A stretch of 64,000 bases of DNA, taken from positions 496,001 to 560,000 of the forward strand of contig JACKHE010000002.1 of NCBI GenBank assembly GCA_020639135.1, written 5' to 3'. The notes below the pieces were generated by a model. That model saw nothing but the letters and a program-made list of their open reading frames with translations, did no database searches and had not been told where the DNA came from. The DNA comes from Phycisphaeraceae bacterium (GTDB taxonomy: Bacteria > Planctomycetota > Phycisphaerae > Phycisphaerales > UBA1924). Shown here one piece after another: positions 28,902 through 37,251 of the stretch. Each line of letters opens with the position of its first letter. Within the stretch, counting starts at the first letter, position 1. Made by a program: the position numbers and the translations under genes.

Positions 28902-29962
28902 GGCGCCTCCCTGATGTTGTCCTTGATCATGCCGAGCATCCGGCGGAGCGAGCCGGGGGTCGTGTCCACCGTGTTGAGGAGCTCGGTGTTGGTCGAGGTC
29001 ACCGAGAGCGGCTCGAACTCCACGAGCGAAAGGTCGCCCCCCGCGCCGGACGGCCGGCTCCCGGCGAACCGCTTGTTCGGGCCCGCGGAGAGCAGGAAGT
29101 ACGGCGCGCTGGTGATCCCGGGGTCCAGCTCCGGCTTGAACCCGCCGGTGACCGCCGCGTAGTCCACCAGCTCGATCGGCGCGTACTCCAGAGTCGTCTC
29201 ACCGTTGAGCGGGCTCTTGATCGGCCAGGTCGGCGCGTAATACCGGATGGGCGTGCCCCAGGCGTCCACGATCAGCGGCATGGAGCGGTCGAGCTCCTCG
29301 TCGATCCGCGCCACATCGTCCTTGCGGGCGCTGTTGCCGCTGCCGAGGTCCGCGATCTGCGCCGCGCGCATCGAATCGCTGTCGGCGAGATCGAGATAGG
29401 GCCCGTACACGCGGCCGGTCTTCTTGGGGTTGTTCTTCGACCGGTCCCTGGCGCCGCCCCAGGAGTGGTCAGACCCCGGATCGCGGAACCCCGGCCCCGC
29501 GACGCCGTCGTGCCGCTCGGGGTCCCGGTCGGCGCCGGAGGTGGTCTCGGAGGGCTCCAGGCGCCCGACGCCGACGAGGTACGCCGGGAGCGAGCAGAGA
29601 CTGAAGCTGCGGTACTGGCGGAGCAGCTCCCCGGCGTTGTCCTGGACCTCGAGGACGGTCCGCTCCGGCATCTCCTTGTTGAAGTCATCGCGGAGCAGCG
29701 GCGGGTAGTACCCGAAGTCGGTGTGGAACTGCTCCAGCGCATCGGACATCGAGTGCATCAGGAACTTCGTCGAGGAGACCTCGGCGCTCCGGAACGCGCG
29801 CGTGGTCGCCACCAGCGTGATCCCCGCGAGCAGCGCGATGATCCCGATCACCACGAGCAGTTCGACCAGCGTGAAGCCGGTTCGGCGGCGGGTTGTCGGA
29901 TCCGGGAGGGGCATCGGCGTGGTCGTCCTTTCGCAGCCGGGGGCGGGCGGTGTCCGGCTCAT
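28898..29962 (-). CDS. GspG-like pseudopilin, first copy
   Basis: The product has TTRRRTG/FTLVELLVVIGIIALLAGITL with Glu at +5. C-terminal GspG features are LIVDAWGTPIRYYAP and YFLLSAGPNKRFAGS. Two starts are possible: ATG 29962 overlaps the pilC stop as ATGA, as for the other genes here (354 aa), and ATG 29914 has a GAAAGGA site about 11 nt upstream (338 aa). I use 29962. A charged insert (about 120-200, rich in Asp, Arg and Ser) separates the helix from the GspG-like tail. It probably forms the fibre together with the next gene. Confidence 0.8.
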   Translation of the reverse strand: MSRTPPAPGCERTTTPMPLPDPTTRRRTGFTLVELLVVIGIIALLAGITLVATTRAFRSAEVSSTKFLMHSMSDALEQFHTDFGYYPPLLRDDFNKEMPERTVLEVQDNAGELLRQYRSFSLCSLPAYLVGVGRLEPSETTSGADRDPERHDGVAGPGFRDPGSDHSWGGARDRSKNNPKKTGRVYGPYLDLADSDSMRAAQIADLGSGNSARKDDVARIDEELDRSMPLIVDAWGTPIRYYAPTWPIKSPLNGETTLEYAPIELVDYAAVTGGFKPELDPGITSAPYFLLSAGPNKRFAGSRPSGAGGDLSLVEFEPLSVTSTNTELLNTVDTTPGSLRRMLGMIKDNIREAP

Positions 29963-31242
29963 TGCAGGCTCTCGATCATCGAGATCATCGGGAGGAACAT
30001 CGCCAGCACGATCGTGCCCACGATGCCGCCGAGCACGATGACCATCAGCGGCTCGAGCAGCGACACCAGCGAGCCGACCGCGACATCGACCTCCTCGTCG
30101 TAGTTGTCCGCGATCTTGGAGAGCATCGAGTCCATGTCGCCGGTCTCCTCGCCGACGTCGATCATGTTGACGACCAGCGCATCGCAGACCTTCGTCTCGC
30201 GCAGCGGGGTCGCGAAGGACTCGCCCTCGCGGATCGCATCGTGCACCTTCATCAGCGCCCGCTCGTAGAGCCAGTTGCCGCAGGTCTGCGCGGTGATCTG
30301 GATCGCCTCCAGGATCGGCACGCCCGCGCTGATGAGCGTCCCGAGCGTGCGCGTGAACCGCGCCACCGTCGCCTTGCGGATCAGCGGGCCGAAGATCGGG
30401 ACCTTCGCCCAGATCCAGTCGGTCGCGGCCCTGCCGAACGGCGTCCTGCGGATCAGCTTGTAGCTGATCATGACGATGAACGGCGAGGCGAGGATCCACA
30501 CCACGCCCGGCACCGACTGCTCGGGGGAGGCTGTCCCGGCGACCCACGCGCTGGTGTTGATCAGCCACATCGTCAGGGCGGGCAACTCGATCTCGAAGTC
30601 CTTGAAGATGCTCTCGAACTGCGGGATGATGAACATCATGATCAGCGAGAGAATGATGATCGCGATGCTGATGACCGCGATCGGGTACACCATCGCGCCC
30701 TTGATCTTCCGCTTGAGCTTCTGCGCCTTCTCCATGAACTCGCTCAGACGCTGGAGGATGATGTCCAGCACGCCGCCGACCTCGCCGGCCTGGACCATCT
30801 TCGTGTAGAGCCGGTTGAACACCCGGGGGTGCTTGGCCATCGACTCCGAGAGCGACGTGCCCGCCTCGACGTCCTCGCACACATCGATGAGCACGTTCTT
30901 GAGCTTGCACGGCTTGAGCTGCCCCTCGAGGATCTGCAGCGATCTCAGCAGCGGGAGGCCCGCGTCCTGCAGCGTCGAGAGCTGCCGCGTGAACAGCGTC
31001 AGCTGCTTGGCCTTGACGCCGCCGATGGTGATCCCGCCGCCCTTTTTCTTCTTCTTCACCGGCGCGCCGGCCCCGGCGACGGGCGCCTTGGCCGACTTCT
31101 TCACCTTCTGCTCGCGGACCGTCGTGGGGAAGTACCCCTGCATCTTGATCCGCTGGATCGCCTCGTCGCTGCTGCCCGCCTCGATCGTCCCCTTCTGGGG
31201 CTGACCCGACGCGTTCAGGGCTTCATACTGATACGTGGCCAT
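29959..31242 (-). CDS. pilC: Inner-membrane platform protein PilC/GspF
   Basis: This 427-aa protein has two T2SSF repeats (about 85-200 and 285-405), each beginning with a cytoplasmic helical segment (FTRQLSTLQDAGLPLLRSLQIL and FTRTLGTLISAGVPILEAIQI) and followed by membrane spans; VYPIAVISIAIIILSLIMMFIIP is the first. An N-terminal 75-residue region (MATYQYEALNASGQ) is typical, then a Lys-rich linker. PilC/GspF anchors the ATPase and the growing pseudopilus in the inner membrane. It follows pilB by 43 bp, behind a GGGAG ribosome site. Confidence 0.94.
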   Translation of the reverse strand: MATYQYEALNASGQPQKGTIEAGSSDEAIQRIKMQGYFPTTVREQKVKKSAKAPVAGAGAPVKKKKKGGGITIGGVKAKQLTLFTRQLSTLQDAGLPLLRSLQILEGQLKPCKLKNVLIDVCEDVEAGTSLSESMAKHPRVFNRLYTKMVQAGEVGGVLDIILQRLSEFMEKAQKLKRKIKGAMVYPIAVISIAIIILSLIMMFIIPQFESIFKDFEIELPALTMWLINTSAWVAGTASPEQSVPGVVWILASPFIVMISYKLIRRTPFGRAATDWIWAKVPIFGPLIRKATVARFTRTLGTLISAGVPILEAIQITAQTCGNWLYERALMKVHDAIREGESFATPLRETKVCDALVVNMIDVGEETGDMDSMLSKIADNYDEEVDVAVGSLVSLLEPLMVIVLGGIVGTIVLAMFLPMISMIESLQ

Positions 31243-31285
31243 GCTGAATCTCCCGGCGCCGCGCGCCGTGCGGTGAACCCGCCGA

Positions 31286-33013
31286 TCAATCCTCGGCGAT
31301 CGTCTCGCGGACGACCTCGTCGATGGTGGTCTTGCCCTCGTAGATCGCGCTGAGCCCCGAGTCGCGCAGCGTCCGCATCCCCTTGGCCCGCGCCTGACGG
31401 CGCAGCGCCTCGGTGCTCGCGTCCTTCATGATCATGTCGCGCATGTCGTCGTCGAGCGTCATGATCTCGAAGATCCCCAGGCGCCCCTTGTAGCCCGACT
31501 TGAAGCAGTTGTCGCAGCCCCGGCCCCGGAAGAACTTCCGGCCCTGCACGTCCTCGGGAGACAGCGCCAGCTCCATCAGCTGCTCCTCCGTCGGGTCGTA
31601 CGGCTCCTTGCACTTGGGGCAGATCGTCCGAACCAGCCGCTGCGCCACGATCCCCTCGATCGTCGCCGTCAGCAGGAACGACTCGAGCCCCAGGTCCAGC
31701 AGTCGCGTGATCGAGCTGGGAGCGTCGTTCGTGTGCAGCGTCGAGAACACCAGGTGACCCGTCAGCGACGCCTGCACCGCGATCTCCGCCGTCTCCAGGT
31801 CGCGGATCTCGCCCACCAGGATCACGTCAGGGTCCTGACGCAGGAACGACCGCAGCGCCGCGGCGAACGTCAGCCCCGCCTCCGCGTTGACCTGCACCTG
31901 GATCAGCCCGTCGATGTCGTACTCGACCGGGTCCTCGGCAGTCAGGATCTTCTCCGAGATCTCGTTGAGCTCCTGCAGCGCCGCGTAAAGCGTCGTCGTC
32001 TTGCCCGAGCCGGTGGGACCCGTCACGATCACGATCCCGTTGGGCTTGCGGATCAGGGTGTTGACCAGCTCCAGCGTCTGGTCGTCGAACCCCACACGGT
32101 CGAGGCTCAGCTCCACGTTCGATCGGTCGAGAACACGCATGACGCACGACTCGCCGTGCATCGTCGGCAGCACCGCCACACGCAGGTCGATCGGCGCCCC
32201 ACCCACCACCAGCTCCACGCGGCCGTCCTGCGGCACGCGACGCTCGGCGATGTCGAGGTTCGCCATGACCTTGATGCGGCTGGTGATGGCCGGCCCCAGG
32301 TACGCCGGGGGGGGGACCATTTCGTACAGCACGCCGTCGATGCGGTACCGGATCTTGAACTCTTCCTCGAAGGGTTCGAAGTGGATGTCGGAGGCCTTGT
32401 CCTTGATCGCCTGGAGCAGCACGAGGTTCAGGAGCTTGATGACCTTGTTGTCGTCGGCGACCTCCATCACCGCGTCGAGATCGATCGAGCCCTCCCGGTC
32501 GGCCAGCGCCTGGAACCGGTCGTCCCTGGCCAGGTCGCTCACCACGTCGGTCACCGATTCCGACGAGGCGTAGTGCTTGCCGATCAGCGCGTCGATCTGC
32601 GCCGCGTCGGCGACCACCGCGTCAACCTTGAACCCCATCAGCAGGCGGAGGTCGTCCACCGCCCGGAAGTTGTCCGGCGACTTCATCGCGATGGTCAGCT
32701 TGCGACCGCCGGCGTGCTCGATCGGGATGACCTGGTAGGCCTTGACCGTCTCCGCCGGGAGCGACCCGATCGTCTCTTCATCGATCTCGATCTCGCTCAG
32801 GTCCACGAACCGCATCCCGGCCTGGCCGGCGAGCGCTTCCTGAACGTCCCGCTCATTGACGTATCCCAGATCGATCAGCAGCCTGCCGATCGGGGCCTTC
32901 CGTTCCTTCTGGATCGTCAGGGCTTCATAGACCTGCTCGCGCGTCACTTTCCCCATCTTGGTGAGGACGCGTCCGAGCCGCCTGCCTTTCAGTTCTGCCG
33001 GATCGATCGCCAT
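31286..33013 (-). CDS. pilB: Assembly ATPase PilB/GspE, first copy
   Basis: The 575-aa ATPase has an N-terminal GspE-N domain (about 1-150), then the motor domain. Walker A GPTGSGKTTTLY is near 331, the Asp/His-box segments EDPVEYDI and DPDVILVGEIRDLET follow, and a tetracysteine zinc site ICPKCKEPYD...GCDNC lies near 495-515. This type of ATPase drives pseudopilus extension by feeding subunits through PilC. ATG 33013 is used with GGAG ten bases upstream; a longer frame to 33061 is rejected. The gene opens the pilB-pilC-pseudopilin operon and follows a 195-bp AT-rich gap with a sigma-54-like element. Confidence 0.94.
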   Translation of the reverse strand: MAIDPAELKGRRLGRVLTKMGKVTREQVYEALTIQKERKAPIGRLLIDLGYVNERDVQEALAGQAGMRFVDLSEIEIDEETIGSLPAETVKAYQVIPIEHAGGRKLTIAMKSPDNFRAVDDLRLLMGFKVDAVVADAAQIDALIGKHYASSESVTDVVSDLARDDRFQALADREGSIDLDAVMEVADDNKVIKLLNLVLLQAIKDKASDIHFEPFEEEFKIRYRIDGVLYEMVPPPAYLGPAITSRIKVMANLDIAERRVPQDGRVELVVGGAPIDLRVAVLPTMHGESCVMRVLDRSNVELSLDRVGFDDQTLELVNTLIRKPNGIVIVTGPTGSGKTTTLYAALQELNEISEKILTAEDPVEYDIDGLIQVQVNAEAGLTFAAALRSFLRQDPDVILVGEIRDLETAEIAVQASLTGHLVFSTLHTNDAPSSITRLLDLGLESFLLTATIEGIVAQRLVRTICPKCKEPYDPTEEQLMELALSPEDVQGRKFFRGRGCDNCFKSGYKGRLGIFEIMTLDDDMRDMIMKDASTEALRRQARAKGMRTLRDSGLSAIYEGKTTIDEVVRETIAED

Positions 33014-33159
33014 CTGATCTGATCTCCATAAGGAACGGTGTGGGTCAGCGCTGGCGCCCACAACAGCCCATGATTCGTTATGGTTGCGTCAAGTGTTTCC
33101 GGGAACAACGGGAATACAGCGAAAATTAGAAATACGACATCGGGCAATATTTGATATTT

Positions 33160-33179
33160 GTTGCAAGAAATCGGCCGAC
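33160..33179 (-). promoter_or_regulatory. Candidate sigma-54-type promoter before pilB
   Basis: On the minus strand the stretch GGCCGATTTCTTGCA has GG (33176-33175) and GC (33164-33163) separated by exactly 10 nt, with TTGCA at the -12 side. The -24 side (CGGCCG) matches the GG but not the full TGGCAC consensus. The surrounding 195-bp gap is the most AT-rich stretch of the window. Transcription would start about 138 nt before the pilB ATG. Pilin operons are sigma-54 dependent in several bacteria. This is a sequence match only. Confidence 0.35.
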
Positions 33180-33208
33180 TAGAATGCGAACAACGTCCGG
33201 CTTCGACC

Positions 33209-34330
33209 TCAGTCGTTCGTCTTGACGTCTTCCTCATCCAGCTCGGCCCGGCCCACCGAGTGGCCTGCCTGGTGGACCTTGTCCGCGAGCGCCTGAGGGT
33301 TCTTGGACTTATCAATCATCTCCTCAGCCGCGATCATGCCCCTGGAATAGAGCGACCAGAGGTGGTCGTCGAGGAGCTGCATCCCGAACCGCTTGCCGGT
33401 CTGGATGGCCGAGTCGATGCGGAAGCTCTTGTTGTCGCGGATGAGGTTGCTGATCGCGGGGGTGACGACGAGGAACTCGTAGCCGGCGACCATGCCCTTG
33501 GTGTCCACCCGGGTCAGGAGGACCTGGCTGAGGATGGAGATCAGGGTCGTGGAGATCTGGACGCGGATCTGGTTCTGCTGCGTCACCGGGAAGGCGTCCA
33601 CGAGACGGTCGATGGTCTTGGCGGCCCCGGTGGTGTGGAGGGTGCCGAAGACGAGGTGGCCCGTCTCGGCCGCCCGGACCGCGGCCTCGATGGTCTCGAG
33701 GTCGCGCATCTCGCCGACGAGGATCACGTCGGGGTCCTGACGCAGGGCCCGCCGCAGGGCCTCCTCGAATGACGAGGTGTCCGTCCCGACCTCGCGCTGG
33801 TTGACGATCGACTTCTTGTGGCTGTGGTAGTACTCGATCGGATCTTCCATCGTGATGATGTGGTGATCCATGTTGGTGTTGATGAAGTCGATCATCGTCG
33901 CCAGCGAGGTGGTCTTGCCCGAGCCGGTGGGGCCGGTCACGAGGAACATCCCGCGGGGCCGGCGGATGAGCGTCTGCACCATCGGCGGCAGACCGATCTG
34001 ATCGAACGTCAGCAGCTTGTTGGGGATCTGCCGGCAGACGATGGCGATGTTGCCGCGCTGGCGGAAGACAGAGACACGGAACCGGGCCGCCTCGCCGTAG
34101 GCGAAGCCGAAGTCGGCGCTGCCCGCCTCCTGGAGCTCCTGCTGGCCGCGCTCCGGGGTGATCGACTTCATCAGCGCGACCATGTCGTCGGCGTCGAGCA
34201 CCTTCGTCTGGAGGTTGCGGAGCCCACCGTGGAGCCGCAGCGTCGGGGGGCGCCCGACGGTGAGGTGGAGGTCGCTCGCCCCGGTCTTGACGACGGTGTC
34301 GAGCAGGCGGTCGATCTGGACGGTGGACAT
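33209..34330 (-). CDS. pilT: Retraction ATPase PilT
   Basis: This 373-aa ATPase has the PilT layout: an N-terminal PAS-like domain (GASDLHLTVGRPPTLRLHGGL), Walker A GPTGSGKTTSL near 135, the Asp box ITMEDPIEYYHSHK, HLVFGTLHTTGAAKTIDRLVDAFP, and the C-terminal motif AISNLIRDNK corresponding to the retraction motif AIRNLIRE. It powers depolymerisation of pilus subunits, which implies type IV pilus-like retraction and not secretion alone. It lies between the two pilB genes, 71 bp after pilB2. A CAGGAG site 7 nt before the ATG supports the start. Confidence 0.95.
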   Translation of the reverse strand: MSTVQIDRLLDTVVKTGASDLHLTVGRPPTLRLHGGLRNLQTKVLDADDMVALMKSITPERGQQELQEAGSADFGFAYGEAARFRVSVFRQRGNIAIVCRQIPNKLLTFDQIGLPPMVQTLIRRPRGMFLVTGPTGSGKTTSLATMIDFINTNMDHHIITMEDPIEYYHSHKKSIVNQREVGTDTSSFEEALRRALRQDPDVILVGEMRDLETIEAAVRAAETGHLVFGTLHTTGAAKTIDRLVDAFPVTQQNQIRVQISTTLISILSQVLLTRVDTKGMVAGYEFLVVTPAISNLIRDNKSFRIDSAIQTGKRFGMQLLDDHLWSLYSRGMIAAEEMIDKSKNPQALADKVHQAGHSVGRAELDEEDVKTND

Positions 34331-34401
34331 CGTTTCGCTCCTGGCCGGTCGGTCTTTGTCTTCAGCGGTTCATGTCAGGGTCTGGGTGCTCGGGGACGCC
34401 G

Positions 34402-36111
34402 CTATTCCGCCTGCGCGACGCGCGCGATCTCCTGCGGCGTCGTCATGCCCTTGAGGATCTTGATCTTGCCGTCGCCGAGGAGCGGTCTCATCCCGCCGGC
34501 GATCGCCGCCTGCCGGATCTCCCCGATCGGCGCGCCGTTGAAGGCCAGCTCGCGGATCTGCGAGTTGAGCAGCATGAGCTCGTTGATGGCCCGCCGTCCC
34601 CGGAACCCGTTGCCGCCGCACTGCTCGCACCCGACCGGCTTGTAGATCGTGTTCTTCGCGCGGTCCTCGTCGGTGATGTTGGTGAGCTTGAGGTACTTGT
34701 GGTCGGGGTCGGGGTCGGGCGCCTTGCACTTCTCGCACAGGATCCGGATCAGCCGCTGCGCCATGATCGCCTGGATGGAGGATGCGACGAGGAAGGGCTT
34801 GACGCCCATGTCCACCAGGCGGGTGATGGCGCTGGGCGCGTCGTTGGTGTGCAGCGTCGAGAACACCAGGTGGCCGGTCAGCGCCGCCTGGATCGCGACC
34901 TCGGCGACCTCCTTGTCGCGGATCTCGCCGACGAGGATGATGTTCGGCGCCTGACGCAGCATCGACCGGAGGATCGAGGCGAAGGTCAGCCCGATGCCCT
35001 CGCGCACCTGGCACTGGTTGATGCCGGTGAAGGCGTACTCGATCGGGTCCTCCGCGGTGATGATCTTCTTGTCGGGCCTGTTGAGGACGTCCAGCGCCGA
35101 GTAGAGCGTGGTCGTCTTTCCCGAGCCCGTGGGGCCCGTGACGAGGAAGATCCCGTTGGGTCGGCGGATGATCCGGTTGAACTTGTCCATCGTGTCCGGC
35201 TCGATGCCGAGGTTCTCGAGACCGATCCGGACGCTGTCGGGGCGGAGGATACGAAGGACGACCGACTCGCCGTGGTAGGCCGGGCAGGCCGAGACACGGA
35301 AGTCGATCTGCTGATCATCGACGGGGAGCTTGATGCGGCCGTCCTGCGGGATGCGCTTCTCGGCGATGTTGAGCCCCGCCATCAGCTTGACCCTGGCGAG
35401 CACCGCGTTCTGCATGCGCTTGGGGAGGTTGTCGCGCTCGATGCAGACGCCGTCGATGCGGTAGCGCAGGCGGACCCGGTTCTCCATCGGCTCGATGTGG
35501 ACGTCGGAGGCGCGCATCTTGACCGCCTCGATCAGGATGCGGTTGCACAGCTTGATGATCGGCGCGTCTTCCGCCTTGCGGTCGATCGACGCGTCCACCG
35601 AGCGGTCCACGGAGCGGTCGATCGTCTGGTCGATCGACTCGGTGACGAGCGACTCCGTCGCGGCGACCATCTTGGGCTGCGCGAGACGCCCCTCGATGTA
35701 CGCGGTGATCCGGTTCTTCGACGCCAGCCGGGGCTCGATCTCCGTGTTGAGCCTGAAGCGGAGCATGTCCAGCAGCTCCAGGTCCATCGGGTCATGCACA
35801 AGCAGCTGCAGCCGGCCGTTCTCCTTCGAGAGCGGCAGGATCTGGTGCTTGCGGATCAAATCCTCGGGGAGCAGCTTGGCATCGACCTTGTCCGCGTTCT
35901 CCGGCTTGCCCAGGTCGAAGTACTCGAGACCGAACTGGGCCGCGAGCGCCACGAAGACGTGGTCCTCCTTGACGAGCCCCGCCTCGACCATCGCCTCGCC
36001 CAGACGCTTGCCCGAGCCCTTGGCGAGCTTGAGCCCCTGCTCGACCTGCTCGGGCTTGGCGGCGCCGAGCTTGACCAGGATCTCACCGATCTTTCGTCTT
36101 GATCTTGCCAT
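34402..36111 (-). CDS. Assembly ATPase PilB/GspE, second copy
   Basis: The 569-aa ATPase has the same plan as PilB1 but is clearly a distinct paralogue. A GspE-N domain (about 1-150) is followed by an unusual Asp/Ser/Arg linker (IDQTIDRSVDRSVDASIDRK, near 160-180), then the motor domain with Walker A GPTGSGKTTTLYSAL near 330, DPIEYAFTGI and HTNDAPSAITRLVDMG. The zinc site is CEKCKAPD...GCEQCGG near 475-505. Start ATG 36111 is used; a TTG 3 nt upstream is less likely. Having two assembly ATPases and one retraction ATPase suggests two assembly modes or a hetero-oligomeric motor. Confidence 0.92.
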   Translation of the reverse strand: MARSRRKIGEILVKLGAAKPEQVEQGLKLAKGSGKRLGEAMVEAGLVKEDHVFVALAAQFGLEYFDLGKPENADKVDAKLLPEDLIRKHQILPLSKENGRLQLLVHDPMDLELLDMLRFRLNTEIEPRLASKNRITAYIEGRLAQPKMVAATESLVTESIDQTIDRSVDRSVDASIDRKAEDAPIIKLCNRILIEAVKMRASDVHIEPMENRVRLRYRIDGVCIERDNLPKRMQNAVLARVKLMAGLNIAEKRIPQDGRIKLPVDDQQIDFRVSACPAYHGESVVLRILRPDSVRIGLENLGIEPDTMDKFNRIIRRPNGIFLVTGPTGSGKTTTLYSALDVLNRPDKKIITAEDPIEYAFTGINQCQVREGIGLTFASILRSMLRQAPNIILVGEIRDKEVAEVAIQAALTGHLVFSTLHTNDAPSAITRLVDMGVKPFLVASSIQAIMAQRLIRILCEKCKAPDPDPDHKYLKLTNITDEDRAKNTIYKPVGCEQCGGNGFRGRRAINELMLLNSQIRELAFNGAPIGEIRQAAIAGGMRPLLGDGKIKILKGMTTPQEIARVAQAE

Positions 36112-36310
36112 CAAAATCCGCCTGTGACCCTCGTTCCGGGCCCAGGCCCGATGATTGACCGGCGCTCGGGAAAACGCCGGGGAAGCTGCTCGAATCCGCC
36201 CTGTGCCCGAGCCGCATGGTTCGGGAGCGACATGGTTGCACGAACCCTGTCACCGGGCAATCCGGTGATCGCAGGGCCGGACCTCCGGACCCCGACGAAG
36301 CGTGCAGCGC

Positions 36311-36316
36311 TACTCT
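36311..36316 (+). promoter_or_regulatory. Candidate leaderless promoter (TACTCT) for coaB
   Basis: GCTACTCT ends 8 nt before the ATG at 36325. The geometry matches proS, rsmG and map. No Shine-Dalgarno precedes the start. The gap to the divergent pilB2 gene is 213 bp and holds nothing else I recognise. Confidence 0.5.
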
Positions 36317-36324
36317 ATGGCGCC

Positions 36325-37032
36325 ATGAGCCCCATCGCGCCCCCCCCGAGGCTGTGCATCACCGCCGGACCGACGCACGAGCCGATCGACGGTGTGCGGT
36401 ACCTCGCGAATCGTTCCTCGGGCCGCCTCGGGATCGCGATCGCCCAAGCCGCCGCGGACCGGGGCTGGAGGACCTGCCTCCTGCTCGGGCCTACCCCCCT
36501 CCGGTGCTCCGATACGCGGGTCGAGACGATCCGGTTCTCCTCAACCTCGGATCTCGAAGCCCTGCTGGCCGATCAGGCGCCGCGCTGCGACTGCCTGATC
36601 ATGGCCGCGGCGGTCGCGGATTATCGCCCCTTGCGGAAACCCGGCGCCCCGGTCAAGCATCGCCGGATGAAGCAGAACTGGATCCTGGAGCTCGAGCCGA
36701 CCCCGGACCTGCTGGCGCATGTCGCCGCCGGTCGACGTCCCGGGCAGCTCCTGGTGGGATTCGCGCTGGAGCCGAGGGAAACCATGCTCGAGGCAGCCGG
36801 CGCGAAACTGGCCCGCAAGGGTGTCGATCTCATCGTTGCAAATCCCTTGGAGACAATGGATTCTGACCAGATCGAGGCGACCCTGCTCGAACCCGGAAAG
36901 CCGGGCGCCGATCCGGTGGTCGCCGGGTCAACGCCCGGGAAGATCACCAAGACGTACTTCGCGATCTGGCTCCTGGACCACCTCTCGGTAAGGCTTGCCG
37001 GGGCTGGCGGATCGGAATCGCATCGGGTCTGA
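36325..37032 (+). CDS. coaB: Standalone phosphopantothenate-cysteine ligase domain (CoaB)
   Basis: This 235-aa protein matches the CoaB half of the bifunctional Dfp/CoaBC protein: TAGPTHEPIDGVRYLANRSSGRLG at the start, MAAAVADYRP in the middle and PGKITKTYFAIWLLDHL at the end. CoaB joins cysteine to 4'-phosphopantothenate in CoA synthesis, using CTP. No CoaC flavoprotein decarboxylase is fused or adjacent, so CoaC must be elsewhere. A longer frame from 36124 is rejected because the domain starts at MSPIAPPPRLCITAGPT and a TANNNT element sits 8 nt before this ATG. Confidence 0.85.
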   Translation: MSPIAPPPRLCITAGPTHEPIDGVRYLANRSSGRLGIAIAQAAADRGWRTCLLLGPTPLRCSDTRVETIRFSSTSDLEALLADQAPRCDCLIMAAAVADYRPLRKPGAPVKHRRMKQNWILELEPTPDLLAHVAAGRRPGQLLVGFALEPRETMLEAAGAKLARKGVDLIVANPLETMDSDQIEATLLEPGKPGADPVVAGSTPGKITKTYFAIWLLDHLSVRLAGAGGSESHRV

Positions 37033-37251
37033 GAACCAGTAATCCGGCGCCGGGATGGATCGTCCTATGATTCTCAGTGGAATCGCGTGACGCAGTCTCA
37101 ACTTGGGCTGCTCGCGGCGGTTCAACTGACCGAGGAAAGTAGCCCGGAACGGGCTGATCAAGGGGGTATCCTGTCCCGATCCAGCGCCCCTTCTCGCCTG
37201 TTCAGGCAGGCATCGCACCCAAGAGACGGATCAGCAGCGAGGTATCGACCC

